Assembly: GCA_025617745.1 (NCBI GenBank)
Contig: CM046858.1
Coordinates: forward strand, 43,225,750 to 43,289,749
DNA: 64,000 bases
Direction: 5' to 3'
Source of the DNA: Heliocidaris erythrogramma
Lineage: Eukaryota; Echinodermata; Echinoidea; Camarodonta; Echinometridae
Position numbers and translations under genes: made by a program. Positions 1 through 9,793 of this stretch are shown piece by piece; positions within the stretch are counted from its first letter, which is position 1, and each line of letters opens with the position of its first letter. The notes beneath the pieces were generated by a model that saw only the letters and a program-made list of their open reading frames with translations, did not search any database and was not told the origin of the DNA.

Positions 1-589
1 TTCTATGGTAGCATATAATTATAATCATATATATATTTAAAATTGATTTATGCCTAAAATTTTGATATAAATTGACCACCATATACCTTTCCTGTGGTTG
101 GGCAATTGGTGAATGAAAATGACAAGTCACATACATATACATGTACATTGGCACTGAAAGAGTTAACAGCTCAAGGCCATAACATTTTTGTATCAGTAAT
201 TCATACAGGATACAATACATGTACATGTACCATCTTGCATTCACCAGCCAATACAAAGACTAACCCTTGGTACAAAAGGTGTTCTAGAATAGCACCTGTA
301 TTGTTAGCAATCAAAGTTGTCCAATGGTTTCTGTTTTTTCAACACCTAGTAAATAATCAGATACATTATTTTGTAAAAGACAAGTGCCTTACCTGTAGGA
401 GCAATATTTTGTACATCATATGTAATTTACACATTGTTTTTTCCTTTTCATCGAATGTGTATTTTTGAGTATTACATACCAACTATTTCTTTTAAAAAAA
501 GAAGAAAAAAAGAAGACGACCTTGAGTAGCTATATAAATCTTTCATGAATTGAACATGTTATGGCTCCACTTGACTTAGAAATTCATTT
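1..589. other. AT-rich DNA, no gene recognised
   Basis: No exon with credible splice sites or a family match was seen. The stretch is AT-rich and carries short palindromic TACATGTACATGTA-type tracts (about 140-230) that recur through the window. The open frame at 94-468 has no recognisable domain. Confidence 0.6.
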
Positions 590-604
590 GTATATAATCT
601 GTAT

Positions 605-1234
605 ATGTGACCCGTTGCCTCAAAACCTACAATAAGTCGCCAAAATTATTATTTTTTGTTTTATACATTTTCTGAAAGTACAGATTCTCAGCTTTCCAAT
701 GGTATATCATTCGCCTTGATAACACCTTTAAATATCATGTTTAGAAATCAGTATGTAACCAGCAATCAATAACTCCTATTCGGAACAAAAGAGGTAAACC
801 TTTGCTCTCTGTGTGCGCCCAAGTAAAACTGGGTATTCAAATGGCCATAGCAACAGGTACGAAGGGATTATCAGATTAGGCTGAATTTTGGCAAGCTACT
901 CCAGGAGGACCTATTCATTACTCACTCCAAAAATCAATTTAATACCTTTCGAGGTAAAGTAGTAATATGGCATTGAATAAAAGTATTACAAAAGCTCTCC
1001 AAACATTCATTAGCTCGACAGGTGAAAAACAGGAGTCATGCCCCCAAAATATATTTCTAAGTCGAATTACGACTCACAAACTTGAGACATGATAGAATGA
1101 TAATGAAACTACCCATTTCTATCAAAAACAGAAAATTGACTGATCCAAGCAAATTTACTATTTTGGGCTGTTTGCTACGTTGTGGTCCGTGCGACTTATT
1201 GTAGGTTTTGAGGCGGCGGGTCACATATGTACAT
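605..1234. mobile_element. MITE with TGTGACCCG termini
   Basis: The two ends are inverted copies of about 38 bp: TGTGACCCG, a short variable stretch, then CCTCAAAACCTACAATAAGT on the left (near 607-640), mirrored at about 1193-1228. The interior has no transposase-like frame, so this is a non-autonomous DNA transposon. The flanks carry the same 15-mer GTATATAATCTGTAT at 590-604 and 1235-1249, a possible target duplication that is long for a MITE. A relative with TGTGACCTGG ends lies at 57551-58203. Confidence 0.75.
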
Positions 1235-1605
1235 GTATATAATCTGTATCATGTTAAATGTTATGATTCGTTTGTGCTTATACATCATAACAAAAGTCCA
1301 TTTTCATACATGTAATTACATTGTGATATAGAAAATAAATCTAAGTTCTGCTTGTTGAAAATTCTGCTTACTAAAATTGTGAATGTAGTGCATTACCCTA
1401 TTACCTGTACATGTTATTGATAATCTCATTTTTTGATAATGAAATACAAAGTACATGTATTGAACCATTTGGATACCATAGCCTTTTATTTATTGCTTCT
1501 TTATCAAAGCATATTCAACATAAGTGCTATATATTTATTATATGTACGCTGTATCACACATGTAGCACATGTAGGAAACATAATTGTATCAAAGCTAAAT
1601 TCATG

Positions 1606-2764
1606 GGCTTAGTCCGAAAGGGTGGGTAGCGTCACGTCGCGTTGACGCGAATGCAACCATTCATCCAAAGCACCCCCGAATTGGCCGAAAGGGTGCGTTG
1701 ACATTTTTTTTTCCTTCTAAATACAGTATTATTATTATTATTATTATTATTATCAGCGGTTCCAGGATTTTGTAAAGGGAGGTGGGGGGGGGGGGGCAGA
1801 AATGCAGGGCTGTCATCAGGGGCGGATCAAGGATTTTGTAAAACGGGGGGGGGGGGGGGGGGGGGGGCACAGAAATGCAGGGCTGTGATCAGGGGCGAAT
1901 ACAGGATTTGGTGAAAGGGGGGGCGGGCACAGAAATGCAGGTCTGTCAGGGGGAAACCAGGATTTTGTGAAAAGGGGGGGGGGAACAGAAATGCAAGTCT
2001 GTCAGGGGCAGATCCAGGATTTTGTAGAAGGGGGGGGGGGCATGGAAATGCAGCTACATATGTCATCAGGGGTGGATCCAGGATTTTGTAAAAGGGGGCG
2101 CATAGATATGCAGGTCTGTCAACTTTGGAGGGAGATCTGTATTTAAATTGCTCAGCAGTGGGGGGGGGGGGGAGGGACAAAAAAAATTTTTTGCAAGCCC
2201 TCCAAAAGTCCAATTTTCCTCCCATAATTCTCTGACAAGCAAGAACAACAAAAAAAGGTTATCAGTTCTAAAAAGGGGGGGGGGGGGAGTGGCATAAAGC
2301 ATTATATACTTTTCTTTCAAATGGAGGGGGCACGGGCCGAGATCCGTAAATCTGCCACTGTCACAAATATTCTGTTAGAAAAACTTTCGGCAAAACTGTA
2401 AGGGGATCCTGGATCCGCCCCTGATGACCTACCTGCATTTCCATGCCCCCCCCCCTTCTACAAAATCCTGGATCCGCCCCTGATGACAAACCAGTTGTGT
2501 GCCCCCCGTTTCTACAAAATACTGGATCCGTCCCTGACAGACCTGCATTTCTGTGCCCCCCCTCCCCATTTCACAAAATCCTGGATTCGCCCCTGATGAC
2601 AGCCCTGCATTTCTGTGCCCCCACCCCCTCTTTTACAAAATCCTTGATCCGCCCTGATGACAGCCCTGCATTTCTGCCCCCATTCCTTTACAAAATCTGG
2701 AACCGCTGATAATAATAATAATAATAATAATAAAAATAATACACCCAACCATTCGGACTAAGCC
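1606..2764. repeat. Palindromic G/C-rich minisatellite, foldback-like
   Basis: The outer ends are inverted: GGCTTAGTCCGAA at about 1606 and its complement ending near 2764. Each arm then carries a TAA/TTA microsatellite. Inside, the left arm has about six degenerate ~55-bp units reading GGCGGATCCAGGATTTTGTA, a run of G, then CAGAAATGCAGG. The right arm (2400-2710) has the same units in reverse complement, separated by about 290 bp. Long G runs near 1785-2060 and 2155-2290 could form quadruplexes. The proline-rich frames here are translations of the repeat, not genes. Confidence 0.8.
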
Positions 2765-2821
2765 AAATTCATGTACCGGTACCTTTAAAAACTCCTGAAT
2801 TCTTTACTCTACTATTTAAGA

Positions 2822-2862
2822 GAAGGGGGGGGGAGGAAGGGGGAAGAAAGGGGGAAGAAAGG

Positions 2863-2898
<36 letters not shown>

Positions 2899-3056
2899 CA
2901 GATGGAGAGGGGAGACAGAGGGGCAGAGAGAGGGGCAGAGAAGGGAGAAGAGGAAGAGAGAAAGGAGGGGAGAGAGAGGGAATGGGGGGGGGGGGGGGGA
3001 GGGAGAGAGGGAAGGGGGAGACAGGGAGGGAGAGAGAGAGAGGGGAGGGATGCAAA
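2822..3056. repeat. GA-rich polypurine tract
   Basis: A nearly pure purine strand of GAGA, GGGGGAGG and GACAGA units. It is low-complexity DNA able to form triplex structures. Frames across it (Ser/Pro-rich or Glu/Arg/Gly-rich) are composition artefacts. Confidence 0.85.
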
Positions 3057-3073
3057 GAGGCTGTGCCGGGCAG

Positions 3074-4057
3074 AAGACCAGTCAGTCCGCAGCCCACGCG
3101 TTAATGAACCAAAATGCTGTTTGCAATAGCACCAAAATCAATGTAACTGTTAGGATATAATTCATCAACAATTGCCAACTTATCAGAGATTTTTGGACCA
3201 TTTTAGTTTTCTCTGCTGCAAAATTTGGGTTTCCATGATGAAAATTAACAATGAGCAATATCTTCCCCATGAATGACCCATGATATTTGCGCTAACAGGG
3301 AGGAGGAAGAGCTCCCTGCTCACACAAAATTTATCATCAATACAGGGTACACAGTAGGCCTATTGTTTACATGTACAATGTTACATAAAATTCAGCCCAC
3401 TACTTGTGCTTATACATGTAAATGTGTAAAAGTCATAAAAGTGGGCTGTATTGTGTATATAGGTGTACGAGTCGATGGACATACCATGGAGGTGGAAGTA
3501 GAACATCCATATGCACTAAACTCGTTCGGCTGTATCGAGCAGGCGACGCTTTGTGTGACGTGCTGGTGAGCGGACCAATAATCTTGCGTCATTAGGCACG
3601 ATTTCATTTCGGATGGGAAATAATCTGTATCATTTTGAACTTGCCTAACTCCTGACTGGTATAAAAGCTAAATCATCTGGATTTTAATTATTTCTGAAAG
3701 AGTAATCTTTCACGATTCCAATGATCTATTAAAGTTTTTTTTGCAGCATGATATCTGACAAATATTTTTTTCACCCTTTTCCGTCAAGGTTATATTGTTC
3801 ATTTTCACTTGTTAATGGTCTAGTCATTTAAAAAAAATCTTCCAAGCCAAACTGCTAAGTTTTAAGTAGATATTGGTAGAATTATTATTCTTCTTTCATT
3901 TGTGATAAATATCGTAAAAATCTGTTCTGAAACAGTGAAGTAAGTGGCAGTTTTATACTGTACCCTTCTGCTAATGAATATTCATAAAACTGATCCGGTA
4001 TGAATATGAGTTCCATAGAAGAAGCGCTTTTCGCATGGGCTGCGGACTGGCTGAGAC
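3074..4057. mobile_element. MITE-like element with ~25-bp inverted ends
   Basis: AGACCAGTCAGTCCGCAGCC at about 3075 is mirrored by GGCTGCGGACTGGCTGAGAC ending near 4056. The ~980-bp interior is AT-rich and encodes nothing recognisable. The imperfect termini suggest an old non-autonomous DNA element. Confidence 0.55.
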
Positions 4058-4362
4058 ACTGCACTTAAATCATGTTAGGACAAAAACAATAAAGTTCTTT
4101 CTTGAGAATAGGAGGTGCTACTATTTGTAAGCATTTTTTTATCATAAATAAAAAGATAATAAATCTGAATCGTTTTTGTCGTTTTCAAAAACATACTAAG
4201 GAAACATTTCTTTCATACCAGCAGTAACTAAACAAAAGAAATGGGTTTTGAAATGTAAATTTGAGCAAAGATCTCTGTAATATTACTATATTACTATTAT
4301 TCCAATATCCACCATTTGTAAGACTGTTATGATTATCTGATATGTTATGCTTACTACATGTA

Positions 4363-5115
4363 CAGTGGAACCTCATTATAAAGAGGATTGTTATAACAAA
4401 TTCCCATTATAACAAGGTAATTTTCCTGGTCCCATTCCATTTTATTGTGTTTAGTCCTCACACAACAAGGATTCACTTTAAAGGGAATTCCAACCTTAAT
4501 AGCAAGTTGCTTTGAAAGAAAGAGCAAAAAATCAGAGAAGCAGATTGGTGAAAGTTTGAACGAAATGGGACAAGCAATAAGAAAGTCATGAATTTTTGAA
4601 AATTGTAATCACTATGCATATGGGAATTTCAAATTGGCCGAATAGGTAATGTCACTGTGATGTAGCTGTGGACATCTCCCCCATTCGCTCTAACACACAA
4701 AATGACTAAAATGTCACCTTTTTTTTCAAAATGCATTACTCAGTAGGATCTTTTCGTTCATGAGGACCTATAACAATATGCTATCTCCAATATATTTTGA
4801 GCACTGCCCCTGAGGGTAAAAGCGCCTCGAAGAAAGCCACGGTAATGATATATTTGTGTACGACAAATGGGAGAGTTGTCCACAAAAATGTCACAATTGA
4901 CTCACCAAATTGCCAACTTGAGATTCGCATACATAATGTAGTGATCTCATTTTTCAAACATCCATAACTTTCTTAGTCCTTGTCGGATTTCTTTCAAACT
5001 TTCACCATCCTGTTTTTCTTATTTTTCTGCTTTCACACAAATCATCTTATTATCAAGGTTGGATTGCCCTTTAATTTCTTAGGCCCCAAGGAGTTGTTAT
5101 AAAGATGTTCCACTG
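4363..5115. mobile_element. MITE with CAGTGGAAC ends and TA duplication
   Basis: The left end TACAGTGGAACCTCATTATA (from 4361) matches, inverted, the right end GTTATAAAGATGTTCCACTG (to 5115), with TA on each side. CAGTGGAAC-type termini with a TA target are typical of Tc1/mariner-pogo-type elements. No transposase is present. A second inverted-repeat element occupies its middle. Confidence 0.7.
4480..5072. mobile_element. Nested MITE inside the 4363-5115 element
   Basis: AAAGGGAATTCCAACCTT at 4480-4497 is mirrored by AAGGTTGGATTGCCCTTT at 5055-5072. Further matches inside the arms include the complement pair around GTTTGAACGAAATGG and the AAGAAAGTCATG / ATAACTTTCTTAG region. It lies wholly inside the CAGTGGAAC element, so it inserted later or hitch-hiked. 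Confidence 0.65.
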
Positions 5116-5117
5116 TA

Positions 5118-5975
5118 TTTTGCGACCTGGCGTGACAGCACTTCCCTAACTACGACCCTAGTAACGCTGTACTTGCGTGCAATAAATCCATCGCATTTTA
5201 TTTGTATGCACGTAGAACAACTCTCGCAAACAGCGAACATCATAGGAAATTCACTCGTGGCAGGATAACCTAATACTTGTAGGAGTGGTTGATGTCGTGC
5301 TCTGGGAATTAAAAAAAAAATTTTTAAAAGACTTTCACAAAACTGAGTAGGTGGGAGTGTACAAAGTCCGATACCATAACGATATGGTACTGTGAACTGT
5401 TTTTGGTTCCCATCACACGTTTTCTCTCTTGGAAATCTATATAGATCTATTGGTAAATACAATGTGTAAATATATCCATATACATGTATATCAGACTAAA
5501 GCTATAGCCTATATATCAGCAAGATATGTACCAGTACCTATTATGAAATGATCCAAACAAATTTTGTCGGTTCCCAGTTTTTGTTGTTATCTGAATTTTT
5601 CCAGCCAATTTTGATTACGTTTACCCATTTTTCCCATCTTTCGCGGTATTTAACAAGATGAGGAAAAATACGAAATGAAAGATACTATCCCTGCATGATA
5701 TTGTGCTTGTGACAACCTATGGCACTGATGGAGAAAAGAAAAAATCATTGTTGTCACAAAGTGAAAGTGCGTGCAAAGTCAATGTGATGCTATGCGTTGC
5801 CAAGCTCGTGTTTTCACCAGCAACACAACAAAAGTTCCTTGATGTCCGAATCGCAGAATTGGGGTGGTGGGTTCAAGGTGCAATTTTGCAAGGTGCACCA
5901 TTATTGTCTCAGTCTGTGACCAAGCCAATGTGGTTGCATGCATGCAGTGGTGCAAATCCATTTTGAAATACGGGG
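5118..5975. other. Unassigned DNA between repeats
   Basis: Frames of 60-121 codons exist on both strands, but none shows a family motif, splice-flanked exon structure or similarity to the missing WDCP 3' exons. I see no gene I can support. Confidence 0.4.
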
Positions 5976-6009
5976 GGGGGGGGGGTCGCCATATAATTTA
6001 ACAATTTAC

Positions 6010-6172
6010 TAGTTTTTCTAGTTTTCTTCCAAAATTCTCTGACAAGCAACCAAAAAACAAAACAAAAAAAAAGGTTATCACATTTTTGGGGTCTAGTGTT
6101 TTTCCAAAAAGTTTTTCTAGTTTTCTTCCAAAATTCTCTGACAAGCAACCAAAAAACAAAACAAAAACAAGA
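6010..6172. repeat. Direct duplication, ~101-bp period
   Basis: AGTTTTTCTAGTTTTCTTCC followed by AAAATTCTCTGACAAGCAAC occurs at about 6010 and again about 101 bp later. The TTCTCTGACAAGCAA core also occurs near 2228 (inside the palindromic minisatellite) and, partly, near 36003, so it belongs to a dispersed family. Confidence 0.7.
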
Positions 6173-6288
6173 GCCTCAGGGGGCACGACGCTCACCTGAG
6201 GTGGATCAATTCACATCTGGTGCATGTTCTCTCTAGCACCACCAGGAGATATGTTAGAAATTGAAACAACTAGGAGGATGTACATGTA

Positions 6289-7995
6289 CAGTTAACAACA
6301 AAATTATTCATACCCTTGGAAAATTCTAGTTTTTTGCATTTTTCCTAAAAATGAATGGTTAACTGAATTTAATTGCACATCACTTGAATACATTTAGTTA
6401 TCATCTGCAAATAAATGCTGTTTCTGGTTTCACCTCATTTGCATAACAATAGAAAAGGTGAATTATCCAAACTGGGTGATGTTCAAAATTATTCATACCC
6501 TTGGTGATCTATTGACTTTGTCAATCAGTATGAATCCAGTCCCTGTGATTAATGCTCGTAACACTTTCTTCACACTGTCACAATGCTTCTGGAGGTCTCT
6601 ACTGAGATATCAGGCCAATACCTGGTCTCAAATGGCCCAATCTCCTTGAGGATGTTGTCCACACATGCCATCACCTGGTCTTCAGGGGATTCGATGGATT
6701 TAAAGCAGATTTTGTGTTTGCAGGTGGTGTAGTTTTAGACGTCATGAGGATAGGACTATGATATTGATATTTTCGTTAATATTCCTTACATTTTAATGAC
6801 AATTCTGTATCTAAGTTGAAACAAAGCACTCTTCCTGGAGAGACTTCCCTAGAGGCATTCACTGTTGCACTGTCAAGGGAAGGTATTTCCTGATACTTTT
6901 GTTCCATTATTATTAAGAATGTTTAGGGAGGCCATGGTAGTTGTCTACAGGTTGGATGGTGCCAATTTTATCAGTTTATTCAGTTACACTGATTGACACA
7001 TTTTTGATATGGACACCTGCAAGTGGGTACTCTAGTGAAGCTTAAAATACTGATCTTTATGTTCCAGTGCACTGTCAAAGTGGTAGCATTTTGTGCACTG
7101 CAGCTGGTAACATGGAGGGCATATGGTATAAATTTGGTTTACATTCATTTTGATATCAAGGATTGTAGCTTTCATACCAAAGAATGTACCATATGATTGT
7201 AGCTTTCATAACAAAGAATATACCATATGAAGATTGATATACAGTAACAGTCAATGTGGGATGTGTATGGTACTCAAAGGTTACATACTGTTATTCATGG
7301 TGACCTGACGTTAGAGTCATGCAATGACTTTAATATCACCAACATGGCCTTCCTGAGCACTCTGGTTATAAATGGGGCCAATGAATAAAGGTGAACCCTC
7401 CCACAGGCAGTGCAAAAGGGAAGGGCTCTTCAGGAATGGTGCTTTGCTTCATAAGTAGATACAGAATTTTCATTAAAATGCATGGAATAAATGACCGAAA
7501 ATTTCAATATCATAGTCCTGTCATCATGAAGTCGATAACTGCATCACCTGTAGGACACAAAATCTAATGAACTCCCTGAAGGTCAGGTGAAGGCATGTGT
7601 GGACACATCCTCAAGGAGATTGAGCCATTGGAGAACAGGTACTGGCCTGATATCCCAGCAGAGACCCCTCCGGAAGCCTTGTGACGGTGTATTAAAATAA
7701 AGTGTATTAAAATAAAGTGAATTACAAGCATTAATCACAAGGATCGGATTCATACTGATTGACAAAGTCAATAAATCACCAAGGGTATGAATAATTTTGA
7801 ACATCGCCCAGTTTGGATAACTCACATTTTCTATTGTTATGCAAATGAGGTGAAACCGAAAACGGCATTCATTTGCAGATGATAACTAAATGTATTCAAG
7901 TGATGTGCAAGTAACTTCATTTAACCATTCATTTTTAGGAAAAATGCAAAAAACTATAATTTTCCAAGGGGTATGAATAATTTTGTTGTTAACTG
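6289..7995. mobile_element. Tc1-like non-autonomous element with long inverted arms
   Basis: The ends CAGTTAACAACAAAATTATT (from 6289) and its complement (to 7995) are flanked by TA, as expected for Tc1/mariner. The inverted arms are unusually long, about 500-600 bp each (roughly 6289-6850 and 7400-7995), and diverged by small indels. The ATTATTCATACCCTTGG motif occurs in both arms, twice per arm. The 1.7-kb element has no transposase frame; short frames in the arms are mirror images of each other. It interrupts a repeat resumed on the right side (8000-9000). Confidence 0.75.
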
Positions 7996-8026
7996 TATAT
8001 GAGATGATGTTAGAAATTAACATAAT

Positions 8027-9000
8027 TCCCCCCCCCCCCACCCCATGGTCTACAATGTCATGTATTATTTGAATCCCCTACCCCTAAGGATGATTCCTAT
8101 CAAGTTTGGTTGAATTCCGATCATGTGTTTTGGAGAAGATCAGAATGTACATTTTGCCTGGCAGCGCCCCCCTCCAGTATGTTACCCCCGCAGGGCCCCT
8201 ATAGGGCCACTCAGAGAAATTTCATGAACAACATTCATTCTTCATCTATAGAGGTATCTCCATACACAATACCAAGTCTGAGCTATGCCTGGTTCTGGAG
8301 AAGAAGATGTTTGAAATTTACATAGCTTTTACAATTGGGGGCCCTCCCCCTGGGGGCCACATGTACCATTTTAGCAACCTTGGGTCCCCTACCGCTAAGG
8401 ATGATTCCTACCAAGTTTGGTTGAATTCCGATCATGTGTTTTGGAGAAGAAGATCAGAATGTACATTTTGCCAGGCAGCGCCCCCCCCCCCCTCCAGTAT
8501 GTTACCCCCGCAGGGCCCCTATAGGGCCACTCAGAGAAATTTCATGAACAACATTCATTCTTCATCTATAGAGGTATCTCCATACACAATACCAAGTCTG
8601 AGCTATGCCTGGTTCTGGAGAAGAAGATGTTTGAAATTTACATAGCTTTTACAATTGGGGGCCCTCCCCCTGGGCCCCCCTGGGGGCCACATGTACCATT
8701 TTAGCAACTTTGGGTCCCCTACCGCTAAGGATGATTCCTACCAAGTTTGGTTGAATTCCGATCATGTGTTTTGGAGAAGAAGATCAGAATGTACATTTTG
8801 CCTGGCAGCGCCCCCCCCTCCAGTATGTTACCCCCGCAGGGCCCCTATTGGGCCACTCAGAGAAATTTCACGAACAACATTCATTCTTCATCTATAGAGG
8901 TATCTCCATACACAATACCAAGTCTGAGCTATGCCTGGTTCTGGAGAAGAAGAAGTTTCCACAGTGACACATTGTTTTTAATGCCCAAGAGCCCCTGCTT
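8027..9000. repeat. Tandem repeat, three units of ~311-330 bp
   Basis: Units begin with CTAAGGATGATTCC at about 8084, 8395 and 8725 and include GGTTGAATTCCGATCATGTG, GTTACCCCCGCAGGGCCCCT and a GAGGTATCTCCATACACAAT segment. Units differ mainly in poly-C length. Identical peptide frames (FWRRRSECTF-type) appear only because the DNA repeats. The GAGCCTCAGGGGGCACGACG piece at about 6170-6205, left of the Tc1-like insertion, resembles leader sequence that precedes such arrays in other marine invertebrates (recollection). Confidence 0.8.
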
Positions 9001-9008
9001 TATGCCTC

Positions 9009-9355
9009 GGTCACACCTTTGCATTATTTAGCTGCGTATTGCTGCGCTATGCAGGGTATATCAATATACAGCCTGACCCGCCAATACGCGGCAAATTTGA
9101 AGGTAATGTATGTAGCAGTCACACTATTGCGTGTCCGCTCGTAGGCGATTTGACCTGCGATTGCTTGAGATAATTTAGAAATTTTATAACTAGTTAGCGA
9201 CTAACGCAGGCCTGAATTGCGCTAGTGTGCATATACGTGTGCGAGTACGTAGTGAGCACGTTTCACTGTGCTTTATAGGGTATGAATGCCTACATGTATG
9301 TCTGCATTCAGTCGATATGCAGCAATACGCAAGCCAGATACGAAAAGGTGTGACC
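9009..9355. mobile_element. MITE with GGTCACACCTTT ends
   Basis: GGTCACACCTTTGC at about 9009 is mirrored by GAAAAGGTGTGACC ending near 9355. Inner GCTGCGTATTGC / GCAATACGC-like blocks are also partly inverted. About 350 bp, no coding capacity. Confidence 0.65.
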
Positions 9356-9682
9356 CCTGCAACAAGGTAACAAGGGTGGTCCCTGGCAGTTTAATGAATA
9401 AAGGGTTAAATAGGATGCCAATGGTATTGTGATTTCATTAACACTTGAGCACAGCCGAAAAATGGCGAATGGCTGGACTGATCTCTGGTGGAGTGGAGAG
9501 TGTGCGCTGTGAAGTGAAAAATTGTAAAGTCTGAATACAATGACTGGGGTAGTGCATGTTATCCTCTGAAAGGTGCTTTTATCAGTTGATTGGAAATGTG
9601 CTTTATATTAAAAAAAAAATTATTGAAATAACTATGGAACACACTGACGAATTTGGGATAAGTTTGTGGATAAATGACTCAC

Positions 9683-9793
9683 TTGGTAGTGGATGATAGA
9701 TGGTGTAATAATGCCTTGGAGATCAGTGTGAGATACAAACTTCTTGCTTCTCACATCAAATAATGTCAGTCCTGCACTGCTGCTTGCTCCTGG
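9683..9793 (-). CDS. WDCP: WDCP exon 8 (last exon found)
   Basis: Acceptor TTGAACCAG and donor GTGAGT bound 111 nt, in phase 0 on both sides. It encodes PGASSSAGLTLFDVRSKKFV then SHTDLQGIITPSIIHYQ, resembling the family segment ending in a proposed beta-strand before V-A-V-A-S. The donor shows that more exons follow; none was found in 1-9600. Confidence 0.8.

Noticed and set aside
1661..2748. Proline-rich frames of 69-132 codons
   Set aside because: Translations of poly-G/C minisatellite units; copies in opposite arms mirror each other.
5097..5462. A 121-codon minus-strand frame as a possible downstream WDCP exon
   Set aside because: No convincing similarity to the family's C-terminal half, no matching splice phase, and its 3' end runs into the MITE.
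5703..5966. An 87-codon plus-strand frame with a partial antisense frame
   Set aside because: No domain, no splice context and no support from neighbouring sequence.
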